This document shows positions 34,341 to 46,944 of a DNA stretch of 64,000 bases, one piece after another. Origin of the DNA: JANYHH01 sp965249745 (GTDB taxonomy: Bacteria; Deinococcota; Deinococci; Deinococcales; JAAFIG01); NCBI GenBank assembly GCA_965249745.1, contig OZ252252.1:930001-994000 (forward strand). Reading direction: 5' to 3'. A model generated the notes under the pieces. That model was not told the DNA's origin, made no database searches, and saw nothing but the letters and a program-made list of their open reading frames with translations. Each line of letters opens with the position of its first letter. The first letter of the stretch is position 1. Made by a program: the position numbers and the translations under genes.

Positions 34341-35302
34341 CGGTAGAGTCAGATTTCGAGCGGCAACCGTGGCCTTCTCGAGCCAGAATGGATTGTGTCG
34401 GCTGCTCGAGCGTTTCCAGAAACGCCCTCATCGTCTGTGGTCGTTCCCCAACCTTGAGCCTCAGCCCCGCCTCCAATCCCCCTCGTAACGCTCGAGTCCG
34501 CTCAAACTCGAGCTTCTCTCCTAGCATCAACTCCGTTGCCATCGGCGGCATTCGTCCCTCGAGCGCGTAGAACAAGGTCGCAGCTAAGCCGTAGACATCG
34601 GTGTACGCCCCGAACGCCGCCTGAGACGCGTACTGCTCCGGCGCGGCGTATCCCTGGCGTCAACAATCTTGTCAACCGTTTGACCTGCCCCACCGCGAAG
34701 CTCCTGGCACTCCCGAAGTCAATCAGCACGACTCGAGCGTCGCTCGTGAGGAACACGTTGTCGGGTTTGATGTCGCGGTGCAACAAACCAGCCTCGTGAA
34801 CCACAACCAGTGCCGCACAGAGTTGCCGCGCCATCTCAAGCACACTTGCCTCTGGGAATGCGCCGTTGCTGGTGACATCGGATGTCAGCGTGGAACCGGT
34901 CAGGGCCTCCATGACGATGTACGCGGTCCCATTGGCTGAAAACGTGCCGTAGACACGCACGATGTTCTGATGGGTGAAGCGTTGCACGACCCGTGCTTCC
35001 TCGAGGAACTTGTGTTGCTGCGAGGCGAAGTCCACGCCTGGGGGTGGGATGACCTCGAGACCGTGGCGGGTGCTGGCGTCTGGGAAGAGTTCCTTGATGG
35101 CGACGCGGTGGTCCAAAGTTTCGTCAAGTGCCAGATAGGTAATGCCGAAACCACCTCGACCTAATACCTCTTCGACGCGGTATTGACCCGCAATTCGTGT
35201 CCCAACTGGTAGGGCTGGCGTCGTCAGACTCGCGCCGCAGACGGGGCACGTCACCGCCTCGGCGGGCAGGGGGGCGGTACAGAAGGGACAGACGTTCGCC
35301 AT
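34333..35302 (-). pseudogene. Ser/Thr protein kinase with N-terminal zinc ribbon, frameshifted
   Basis: The reading frame starts MANVCPFCTAPLPAEAVTCP (double-CxxC zinc ribbon) and continues into a Hanks-type kinase: VLGRGGFGITYLA, VAIKELFPD, LLHRDIKPDNVFL and VLIDFGSARSF are all intact. At the activation loop the sequence reads ACG CCA GGG A TAC GCC GCG CCG GAG CAG. Removing the single extra base at 34651 restores TPGYAAPEQYASQAAFG and joins the C-lobe (VYGLAATLFYALEGRMPP) down to 34333, about 322 residues. As it stands the product is truncated after the N-lobe and catalytic loop with a 50-residue out-of-frame tail. Sequencing error cannot be excluded. Confidence 0.8.
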
Positions 35303-35410
35303 GTTTTATCAATACGCGCTGTCAGAGACGGGCGTTCCAGATATTTCAAGATAAAGGGTTTAAGTCCACAAAAGTGTTTATTTAATCGTTGGCGACGACA
35401 GTTTTGCATG

Positions 35411-35440
35411 ATGACAAGCTAATAGTTTTCATGCTACATT
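35411..35440 (+). promoter_or_regulatory. Promoter of the giant surface-protein operon
   Basis: ATGACA (35411-35416), 18-bp spacer and TACATT (35435-35440) lie in an AT-rich stretch, unlike the surrounding GC-rich DNA. Transcription from about 35447 would give a 46-nt leader to ATG 35493. Confidence 0.5.
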
Positions 35441-35492
35441 TATTTTTGGCTCACCAATGTACAGCGTCATTTTTCAGGGAAGAAGGGGAGAA

Positions 35493-38400
35493 ATGTTTAA
35501 CATACTGCGCCTCGCAGCTCAGTTTCAACCTGGGTCAAAACCCAAGCACAATGGGGTTTCAACAGGTTCAGCAAGTCGTTCCCGCCATCGTCAACGCTCA
35601 AAGTTCGCACTGGCCGGGTTTGGAATGCTCGCGGTCTTCATGTTCTCGAGCGCACAGGCGCAGACGAACCTCAACAAGAAGTTTTACCTACCCAACGGAA
35701 CGCTTATTTCTGCGAGCGCACCTGCGAATCCAGGACAGGTTGTCAAGCTGCGGTTCTCTGTCTTCAATCAGAACGTTGGCGCTATCACCAACGTTTCTTT
35801 CAGCGATTACTTCACGACCAATGGTCTTTCCGCACCAAGCCCTAGCCTGACTGGGATTCAATTGACGCAAGCGCCACCCGTGTTCAGCGTCGTGCCCGGT
35901 TCCGCCTGCGTTGGCGCAACCGGCACGGGGACGGCTACGCCAAGCGTCACGGGTGTCAGCGCTGGTACACCCGCCTCCAATTTGACTGGGGTTACAGTCA
36001 GTGGTTTCGGTGTCAGAGCGCCGACCGCCTCAGAGACCGCCGCCGATTGTCAGATCGAAGTGGATGTCGTGGCGGTCAGCGGTGGTAACAGGCAGAACGT
36101 CGTTCCGGCGAACACCATGTCGGTGAATGGTTCCACGACCAACGCCAACTCTGCTATTAACGAAACCTTCAACGTTCGTACGATTGCCGATCCGGTGGTC
36201 ACGAAAGGTTTCGGCGGTGGGCTAGGGTCTACGAACAATCAGACGCTGACTACGGGCGACCCGGCGACCCTGAGAATCCGCATCAATAACGCCGATGGTA
36301 GTCAGCCGATCAACGATGTCCAGGTGATTGATCGCTTGCCGTTGACCCCAGCGGGTCTGAAATACGATACGACCTTCACGCCTGTCTTCTCTGCCGCCTG
36401 TGCGGGCACGCCCGCACCGAGTGTGACGTACAGCAATGGCACGAGTGGGACGGATAACGTAGCCACCTTGAAGGTCAGCAGTATCGCGGCCAGCGGGAAC
36501 TGTGACGTTCAGTTGCGCGTGATTGGTGGAACCGGTGGCACTTTCCCGAACAAGATTCAGACCGCTGACATCACGACTCGCGAAGCTGTGACTGATACCA
36601 CTGGCTCTAACACAGCGACGCTGACCTATCAGACGCTCAACACCGCCAAAAGCTTCAACCCTACGATTGTTGATCGCAAGAGCACTGCGGATCTCAGCAC
36701 CACAGTTAGTAAGCTCACGATCAGGCTGTCTAACCCCAGCACCTCCCCTGTAACTGGGGCGGAGTTCTCTGACTTCTTCACCAACGGCGGTCTCTCTACA
36801 AACCCAGATTTGAACCTGCGCGTGTCCACGCCGCCAAACCTGACCTTCAATCCTAGCAGTTGTGGCACATCAGCCACTTCGACCGGGTTGACGTTGGGGG
36901 CAACGCCCAGCAACACGGCGTTGGCGGGCGCACCGGGATTCAAAGTCTCCAACATTAGTATTCCAGCCGCGACTGGGACCGGCGTTGGAACCTGCGACAT
37001 CACGGTTGACGTGTTCGGAACCTCGAGCATCGCGGGCGGCACAGTCACCAACACCTTGCGGCAACAAACGGTTCTGGTGAACGGTAATCCAGCCACCTTC
37101 ACCGACGCCACGGCCAACCTCGAGATCACGCCGACGGGCGTCACGGGACGCACGGTGCTTTCCGAAAAGGACACGACCAACGCTGAGATCGTCACGCTGG
37201 CCAATCAGTCCTCGCAGAATTGGAATGACAGCACGGTGATTCTTAATAGCGGTGCGAACGTTCCCGCCTCGCAGAGCACCGCTTGGTTTCGGATTCGGTT
37301 GTGGGTTGATCCAACTGCCCAGACCACACCACTGACGGGTGTGAATTTCACGGATGCGCTGCCAAGTCAACTGACGTACAGCAGCCTCTTCCTTAGCCCC
37401 AACTGCGGAACGAACACGGGTACGGGTCTGAGTGGCTCGAGCCTGGGGATCGCAGGGTTGACCCTCAGTCCAACCGGGGCCAATGCTACGACCGCCACCA
37501 GCCCTTGCGTGATTCTCGTTCGTGCGACCTCGACCCAAGTGGGGGGTCCGTACGTCAACACGATCAATCGCTTCGGCATTTCTTCTACTCAGGGTGTCTC
37601 CAACGATTACGGGATAGACGCTCGAATTACCGTGACGGATGCGATCGCCGTCACCAAAACCTTTACCCCTGGAACGGTCGGACCCGGTGGGCGCAGCCGC
37701 GCCACGATCACCTTGTTCAACAACGACACGACCCGCACAATGCCGCAGATCACCTTCAGCGATCTCTTGCCCGTTGGTATGGCCGTTGCCGCTGTTCCCG
37801 ACGCCTCGAGTACTTGCACGAACGGGACAACGGCGGTGTTGCCAACGTTTACTGACACTCGGGCCGACGGTGCTGGACTCCCGGCCAACGAAACCGCTAG
37901 TTTCAGTCCTGCCGACAATGTGGTTCTGGGCGCTGCCTCCCGAAGCGCGACCTCGATCACGCCCACAACTTGCTCGGTGAGCTTCTACGTCAAAACGGAT
38001 AATGCCACCAGTACCCTGACGAACACCATCCCAGTGGGCAATGTCGTCGCTAGGCCACCTGGGGGAAATGTCAGTAATGCGGCGGCGGCAAGCGCAAATC
38101 TGAACCGCACGGGCACGACGCTGACCCTCGGGAAAAGCTTTAACCCACAGCAGATTGATCCAAATCAGCCGACCACGATCACGGTCACCTTGACCAATCC
38201 CGCCGGAGCGGCAGAACTCACTAACCTCAGTTTCACGGACGATTTCACCCTGGTTGCCGGACAGAATAATTTCAAAGTCGCGGCTCCGCTGACGGCGAGC
38301 ACGACCTGTAATGGAACCAGCACGGCCCAGAACCCGCCAGCCGGAACAGTCTTCACGGGTGTGCTGAAAAATGGCGCAGGAAATGCCCTGGCGGTCGGTG

Positions 38401-41400
38401 ATACATCGGTACGTTTAGAGAATGGCTTCCTGGCATCGGGCGCGTCTTGCACGATCAGCGTCGTGGTCACAGGTCAGGTTGCAGGCAACCAAGTCAACAG
38501 CATTCCTGCCAGCAGCGGGGTCAGTTCCAACATTAACTCAGATCAGGGCCATCAGAATAACAACCTTGTCAACACGACACTGACCGTTTTCGCCACGCTC
38601 GCGGTCAGCAAGAGCTTCTCGCCGACCACGATTTTGCCGGGCAGTGGCACGTCAGACATGACGATTCAGGTCTTTAGCTCGCTTAACAGCGCGGTCACCA
38701 GCTTAGCGCTAACAGATTTCTTCACTTCCGACGGAACCTCGAGCGGTGCGGCTACAGGAATTGTGATCGCGCCGACCCCGACGCTGGTCGCCAACACCTG
38801 TGGCGGCACGGTCACGCAGACGGCTGGTGACAATAAGGTCTCGTTGAGTGGGGGCACGTTGCCATCCGGTACCGCCTGCTCATTCACCATCAAGGTCGCT
38901 GCGAACAAAGTGCCGACTGGAACGACTGACAATAGTTTCGTCAACACGATCCCGGCTGGTGCCGTGACCGGCGACGCCGGAACCGGGCCAGGTTCGGCCT
39001 CCAACCGCCGCCCCGTGACAGCCACCTTGACCACGCCGCCACCGCCCACAGTCGCCAAGCTTTTCAACCCAGCCACGATCCTGCCAGGGCAAAACTCGCA
39101 GCTCACGATCACCCTGACCAACCCGACCACAACCGCCGCGACGCTCAGCTCCAACTTTGTAGACACGCTGCCAACAGGCTTCGTGATCGCCAACCCATCG
39201 GGTCTCATCACGACTTGCACTTCCGCGACGGTCAACACGACACCCACCGCCACGACGCCTGGCGTCATCACTGCCACGGCGTTGACCATCCCGGCTGGAA
39301 CCTCGAGCACGCCAGCCACCTGCACCATCAAAGTGGATGTCACCAACGATGGCACGTTCAACTACGGGACTCGCAACAACCTGATCCCGACGGGCGCGTT
39401 GAAAACCAACATCGGTGACAGCCCGGCCGCCGCGACCGCCCCGATCACGCTCGAGAAGCCGCTCGTGGGTGTGAAATCGGTCAAGCTCATTACTGACGCC
39501 GATAACAGCCAGACGATCACCACGGGCGACACGGTGACGTGGAGCGTGTTTTACAAGAACACCAGCACGGTCTCCATCAACGGTGTGCAGATTACCGATG
39601 CGCTGCCAACGGGCGTGACCCGCACGGGTGCCCCTGCGATCACCACGACGCTCGGAACAGTCAACCCTGGTTACAACGGCACGGGCACCAACGACCTGCT
39701 GAGCGCGGGTGTGACCCTCACGGCTGGCCAAGTTATCCGCGTGGACGTTCCCGTTATCATCACGGCCGCTGCTGCGACTAACCTCGATAACCGCGCCGAG
39801 GCGACCTACACAGGTCAGCCTGCAACCCTGCCTCAAAATCTGACGGATACCGCCGACAACACGACGGCTGTACCAGCAGGCATTACGATTCCCGCGGGCA
39901 GCGTTTCGCAGACGCCCACTCAGACGGCTGCGAACAACGATTTCACCAGAGTCACGCCGGTTGCCACGCCCACGACCCAAGGCTGGAAGTTTGTGGTGCG
40001 TACCAATGACCCCGATGGAAACGGTCAGAACACGATTGGCGACACGCTCACCTGGTCGGTGTTCTACAAGAATACGGGCACGGTTACGATCAACAACGCC
40101 CAGATTGCCGATGTCTTGCCGACGGGTTTGACCTTCGCCGGACCGACTGTGTTAACCGTCAATGGAACAGCCAACAACACCAACCGCAATTCCAATTATG
40201 ACGGCTCGAGCGCCAACCCGAACTTGCTGACGGGCGCACTCAACCTTGCGCCGGGCGATGTCGTGCGCGTGGACATTCCCACCACGATCAACGGCAGTGT
40301 TCCCGCGAACGGGCAACTGGACAACCAGGCGAAGCTGACCGCCGCGAACCTGCCAGTGGCGGGCATCCTGACCGATGCGGCGGACGGCACCACGACCCTG
40401 CCAAGCGGTGTGACCGCGCCGACCAACAGCCAATCGCAGTCAGGTAATCAAACCGCTGGCAACGATCCGACTCGAGCCATCGTCAGTCCGGTCGTCAGCG
40501 GCAAGGTCTACGTTGACCTCAACAACAACGGGCAATTCGATGCGGGCGAACCCGGTATTCCCGGTGCCACCGTCACCGTCACCCCCTCGATTGGTGCGCC
40601 GATCACACTGACCACGAACGCCAGTGGCGATTACAGCACGCCGGTTCCGGCGGGCAGCAGCGCCACGATCACCGAAACGCAACCCGCCGCCTATGGCAAC
40701 GGCAAGCGTGGTGCCACGCCTGACACGAACACGATCACCTTGGGCGTCGTACCCCCGACCGGCTCGAGCGGCAATAACTTCGGCGAGCTGACCGGAGCCG
40801 TCAGTGGCAAGGTGTTCTCGGACAGCAATAACAACGGAACCTTCGAGGGTGCGGACGCGGGCATCACCAACCAGTGCATCACCCTGACCGGCACGGACTT
40901 TGGGTTGGACGGTGTGGCGGGCGGCACGGGCGTCAACGCGGACACCGCCGTGACCTTCTCCACGCGCACCAATGCCTCTGGCGATTACAGCTTCGCCCTG
41001 AACGCGGCGAACACGGTCTTTGCCAGCGCCGATTGCAGCGGCGCGGCGATTCCCGTCTTCCCAGGCTTACGCAAGGGTCAGTACACCGTGACCGAAACGA
41101 ACCAGCCAGCGGGTACGCTGAACGGCATCACGACGGCAGGTGCGGCCACGACTGGCGGCACGGCGGGCGCGGCCACGCCGGTCACGACCACCCCGAGCGC
41201 GATCAACAGCCTCACCCTCGGGGCGGGTCAGACCTCCTCTGCCAACAACTTCGCTGAGATCGTTCCATCCAGCTTGAGCGGCAAGGTCTTCGAGACCTTC
41301 AACAACGACGCGATTCAGCAGGCAGGGGAGACCAATAACCTCGGCGGTACGGTTGTCACGCTCTCTTACACCGACGACCTGGGACGGACGGTCGTGCAAA

Positions 41401-44400
41401 CCGCGACGACCGCCGCTGGCAACGTCGCGGCGGGCACGTTCACCAACACGGTTAGCATCAATGGCGCACCGGCCACAACCGTGACCCTGACGGGTGCGCC
41501 CGCGCTGACCGCCGGGCAGTACTACTTTGGTAACGTGCGCCCGACGCAGACCGGCACGACCTACACCGTGACCGAGACGCAGCCTGCGACCTACTCGAGC
41601 AATCCGCTCAACACGGCGGTCGGTACGGCGCTCGGCACGGCAGGGAACAACGTCGTCAGTGCCATCCCTAGTATTGCGCCCGGAACGAACGCGACCGGAT
41701 ACGATTTTGCGGAGTACAAGCCGGTCACGATTAGCGGTGTGGTCTTCGCGGAACGCAACGCCACGCCGAATTATCAAGTCGGCGTGGACGACCCGATCCA
41801 GGGTGCGACCATATCTTTGCGCGACTCGAGCGGGAACCCGATTCCTGGCGTACCCGATCAGACGACGCCTGCTGGGGGCACGTACAGCTTCACTAACCTA
41901 CCGCCAGGAACGTACGGCGTGTTTGAACCGACGCAGCCCGCAGGCACAGTCAATCAGGGCACGTTCCCTGGAACCTTAGCGGGCGGGCAGACGGCAGGCT
42001 CGAGCGTCGGTACGGCTTCCGAGACCCCGAGCAAGGTCACAAACATTGTGGCGCAGTCCGGGAACGCGGTCTCCAACGTCAACTTCGGTGAAACCTTCGT
42101 CGCGGGCATCTCCGGTGTCGTCTACCGCGATCTCAACGACGACGGGCAAATCGGTGGTTCCGGCGAGACCGGTCTCGCCGGAATTCGCGTGGAGCTGCGA
42201 GACTCGAGCAATAACATTGTCCTGCTGGGTGGCGTGCCGCAGGTTGCCACGACCGATGCCAGCGGCGCGTACGCCTTCACCAGTCTGCCAGCGGGCACGT
42301 ATAACGTCGTGGAACTCGGCCGGGCCAGCGTTAATAATGAAACGCAAGACCCGAGCTTCTTCGACGGCAAGGCCACTCCGGGCACGAATCTGACCACGGG
42401 CAATGGAACCGCACCCGTCGGTCAGCAGGGCACACCGCCGACCCGAATCAACACGATCACCCTCGGGACGACGCCCGCCACGAACACCTCGGTCAACAAC
42501 AACTTCGGTGAAATTCCGAAGTCCAGCTTGAGCGGTAAGGTCTTCGAGACGTTCAACAACGACGCGATCCAGCAAGCCGCCGAAACCAACAACCTCGGTG
42601 GCACGACGATCACGTTGACTTACACCGATATCAACGGGCGCACGATCGTGCAGACCACGACAACCGCCAGCGGCAACGTCGCGGCGGGTGCAACGACGAA
42701 CACGATCAGCGTCAACGGTGGCGCGGCCACGACCACCACCTGCTCGAGCGCTCCGGCGTTGACGACTGGACAATATTATTTCTGCGAGCTGTTCCCGGCG
42801 AACGCGGCAGGGTACACGGTCACGGAAACGCAGCCGGGCGGCTTCCAAAGCAACCCTGCCAACACCGCTCCCGGCAGTGCGGCGGGAACCCCCGCGAACA
42901 ACGTCGTTTCAGGCATCAGCTTGACGCCGGGCACGAACGCGACCGGGTACGACTTCGCGGAGTACAAACCGGTCACGATCAGCGGCGTGGTCTTCGCCGA
43001 GCGCAACGCCACGCCGAATTACCAAGTTGGCGTGGATGACCCGATCCAGGGTGCGACCGTATCTTTGCGCGACTCGAGCGGGAACCCGATTCCTGGGGTG
43101 GCGGATCAAACGACACCTGCTGGGTGGCACGTACAGCTTTACGAACCTGCCGCCCGGCACGTATCAAGTCGTCGAACCGACGCAACCCGTCGGCACGATC
43201 AACGACGCCACCTTCGGCGGCACAGTCGCGGGCGGGCAGACGGCAGGCTCCAACGGTGGAACGCCGACCGGAATCGCCACCACCCCGAGCAAGGTCACAA
43301 ACATCGTGACGCAGTCGGGGAACACCGTTTCCAACGTCAACTTCGGTGAGACCTTCAACGGTCAGATTTCCGGCGTGGTCTACGAGGATCGCAACGACAA
43401 CGGGGTTCAAGACGTGGGCGAACCTGTGATCACTGGCATTCGCGTCGAATTGACCGGCGTGGACACGAACGGCAACCCCGTCACGCGCACCCCGGTTGCC
43501 ACCGATGTGAACGGCGCGTACCTGTTCGACCAACTGCCGCCCGGCACGTACACCGTGACCGAGAAGGGCCGCAACGCCAACCCGGCTGAGAATCAGCACC
43601 CGAACTACGGTGATGGCAAGGCCACACCGGGAACCACAGGTGCGACCACCAACGGCACGCCGGGTGTCCAGGGCACACCGCCTAGTACGATAGGCGGCAT
43701 TATCTTGGGCAACACGCCCGCTACGAACAACTCCACGCAGAACAACTTCGGGGAACTGACCGCTGACCTCGAGTTGGCGAAGGCCGTTAGTAACAACGCG
43801 CCCGCCACCGGCAGCGACGTGACGTTCACCTTGACCGTCACCAATAAAGGTCCCGCCACCGCCACGGGTGTGGTCGTGCGCGATGTCTTGCCCGCCGGGT
43901 TCACCTTCGTCTCGGGCAACCCTGCCACGACCCAGACCGGTCAGACGGTGGATTGGATCGCTGGCAGCATCGCCCCGAACGCCACCGCGACCCTCGAGAT
44001 CGTCGCCACGGTCGTTCCGAACCGCCCAGCGGCTGATTACATCAACGCCGCCGAGGTGCAAGCCTCCAACATCAAAGACCCGGATTCCACGCCCGGCAAT
44101 GGCGCTGGTGGCGCGGAGGACGACCGTGCTAGTGTGACTGTCACACCTCGAGGCAACATCAACGGAGTGATCTTCCGCGACGAGAACGGCAACGGCGTGC
44201 GCGACCCAGGTGAGACTCCGATCCCGAACGCTCGAGTTGAGATCACCCCAGCGGGCGGGGGCGCACCGGTCACGGTCGTGACCGATGCCAACGGCGTCTT
44301 CGATACCGCCACGCTCGCCACGCCAGGGGTTCCAGCGGGTACGTACATCGTCAACATTGACGACACGTCATTACCAGCCGATTACCGCAATCAAACCGCT

Positions 44401-46944
44401 GGAACCGACCCCACGAACGTCACGGTTGGCATCGGTGAGAACAAGAAGGAGGAGGACAACGGGTACCGTCCGACCGGCACGGTCACGGGTTCCGTCTTCC
44501 AGGATCTCAACAACAACGGCAAGCGCGATCCGGGCGAACCCGGTATTCCGGGAGCCTCCGTGACCGTGACGCGCCCTGCGACCGAACCCGGTCTGCCGCT
44601 GACGCCGATCACCGTGACGACCGATGCCAACGGTAATTACTCGGTTCCCGGCGTGCCAGCCGGTCAAGCCGTCGTCACCGTGGACGACCCGGCCTTGGTC
44701 GCGCAAGGCTACACTCGAGTCACCACCAGCAGCCCGGATAACCCAGGCGGCGGCAACCCGACCACGGTCACCGTGACCCAAGGCCAGCCTGTCAGTGCGG
44801 GCGACGATCCCTTCCGTAAGCAGGGCAGTTTGACCGAGCGCGTCTTCCAGGACACGAACGGCAACGGTATCCAAGACCCCGGTGAACCCGGTATTCAGGG
44901 CGTGACCGTGCGCGTCACCGACGCGGGCGGCCGGGTCCAGACCGGCGTCACCGATGCCAACGGCGACGTGACGATCAGCGGACTCCTTGAAGGCACGGCC
45001 ACCGTGGACGTGGACGAAACCACCCTGCCGCCCGGTATCACCGCGCAGACCGCCGGAACCGACCCGAGCACCGCGACCGTCGTGACCGGACAGACCGTCA
45101 ATGCGGGCTTCGACGGCTATCAACCTCGAGGTACGCTGACCGGCATCGTCTTCCGTGACGACAACGGCGACACGACGAAGGGAACAGGCGAACCGTTCTT
45201 CCCAGGTGTGACCGTCACGATCACCGATCAGTTCGGCAAGGTCACGGTCGTCACGACCGGACCCGATGGTCGCTACACCGCCACGGTCGCCACAGGTCCG
45301 GTCAGCGTGGTCTACACCACGCCGAACAACACCCGGATCACCACGAACAACGGCTCGCAGACGGTCAACGTTCCTACGAACGGCACGGGAACCGCCGCCG
45401 ATGTCGGCTATCAACCGCTGACCGGCGGCCTCCAGGGGCGCGTCTTCGAGGACACGAACGCCAACGGCGTGCAAGACCCCGGCGAGCGAGGCATTCCCGG
45501 CGCGACCGTGACGATCACCGACGCGCAGGGCAAGGTCGTCACCAAAGTCACAGACGCCAACGGCGATTACCGCACCGCGCCGGATGAGTTGGCCTTCGGA
45601 CCCGCCAAGGTCGTGGTCACACCGCCGCCCGGTTACGTCGTGACCACCGACAACCTGACGCAAACCGTGAACGTTCCGGCGGGCAGCATCGGGCGTGTGC
45701 CGGATGTCGGTCTGGTGAAGCCCGGCATCAGCCTAGAAAAGAACGTCGTACAGAACAATCAGCTCGTACCGCGCTCCGAGACGCCAACCGTGGCCCTGGG
45801 CGGTAACCTCGAGTATCAGATCACCGTGAAGAACACTGGTCCGGTACCGCTGCGCGAGTTGACGGTCACGGATGACCTGCCGGTCGGTCTGCGCTATCTG
45901 CCAGGGACCAGCAAGCTTGGTGGGGTAGCCATTGCCGATCCAACGGTCACCGCGAACGCGCAGACGGGCAAGCAACGCCTCGTCTGGACGCTGCCACAAA
46001 CCCTGGCTCCGGGAACCAACTTGGCGCTGCGCTTCACCACGAACGTGACCCCGGAAGTCAAAAACGGGCAACTCGTCAACGCCGCCAGCGCCGCCGCCAA
46101 GGCTGGACCCTCCGGCAGCACGATCACGGTTGCTTCCAACACATCGGTGGCCGCCGCGAAGGTCAGCTTGGGGGTCTTCACCAACAAGACGATCATCCTC
46201 GGGCGCGTCTACTTCGATGTCAACGACAACGACAGCTTCGAGCAGGGGACAGACCGTCCGCTGAGTGGCGCTCGCGTTTACCTGAGCGACGGTCGTTCCG
46301 CCGTGACCGACAGCCTGGGACGTTACAGCCTGCCGGACGTTCTGCCGGGCGTCTACACCGTGCGCCTCGATCCGGTGACCGCGCCGTACAGCGTCAAACC
46401 CGAGCCGGACGACCAGGGCACACCGGGCAGCCGTTACGTGCGCGCCCCTGACTCTGGTGGCATAGATCACGAGGACTTTCTGTTGATTGAACCGAAGGGC
46501 GCAGCCGTGAAGAGCCGCAGCACGCTGGTGCAGCGCGAACCTGTGACGCTGACGAAAGTCATCACGCAAGGCGGTGCGGGCTACGCGGTGACCTTCACGA
46601 TCACCGTCAGCAAAGCCGTGCGTAACCTCACCATCACCGATCCGCTGCCGCAGGGTGCCGAACGTGGTCCAGTTACCGGCGCGACGCTCGAGGGGAACGC
46701 CCTGCGCTTCCCAGGCGTGACGCAACCTGGCACTTACAAAATCACTTACGCGCTGTTCACGGCGTTACCGCCCGATCTGGTCTTGACCGATCCCGACATT
46801 CTCTTCGAGCCGATTTTCACGCTGATCCCCTCGAGTCCGGGTGGCGACGCGCCGCCTTCTCGTCCGGGTGGCAATGCGCCATTACCGACCAATGCTGGTG
46901 CATCGAACGGTGACAACAGCGATAGCACCGAGGTGATCCGATGA
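35493..46944 (+). CDS. Giant DUF11 / SdrD B-like repeat surface protein (one frameshift)
   Basis: If the frameshift at 43125 is ignored this is one protein of about 3,816 residues. A long signal peptide ends in MFSSAQAQ. About ten DUF11-type immunoglobulin-like repeats follow (for example KSFNPTIVDRKSTADLSTTV and KLFNPATILPGQNSQLTITL), then many SdrD B-type domains with the SGKVxxDxNxNGxxDxGExGIPGA pattern and calcium-like Asp/Asn ladders, then another DUF11 unit and a Ser/Pro tail. ATG 35493 follows GAAGGGGAG; an in-frame ATG at 35457 is the alternative. A single extra T at 43125 splits the frame: read literally, the first frame ends at 43349. The gene overlaps the next one by 4 nt (ATGA). 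The architecture suggests a long stalk on the cell envelope. Confidence 0.85.
41267..43770 (+). repeat. Tandem ~1.25-kb internal duplication in the DUF11/SdrB gene
   Basis: Copy A (41267 to about 42519) and copy B (42520 to about 43770) encode the same domain set beginning SSLSGKVFETFNNDAIQQ and passing through ATPNYQVGVDDPIQG. A stretch near 41790-41860 and its partner near 43040-43110 are nearly identical at the DNA level. The frameshift lies in copy B just after that block. Confidence 0.8.

Noticed and set aside
38880..39980. Long minus-strand open frame (366 codons) in the DUF11 gene
   Set aside because: It is antisense to clear DUF11 repeats, is Arg/Gly-rich and low in complexity, and resembles no protein; it reflects the codon bias of the Thr/Asn/Gly-rich gene.
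41267..43770. Considered as a mobile element because of the large direct repeat
   Set aside because: No transposase, terminal inverted repeats or target duplications; it is an in-frame tandem domain duplication.
42979..44061. Minus-strand open frame (360 codons) in the SdrD-B region
   Set aside because: Same antisense artefact; no start signal or recognisable domain.
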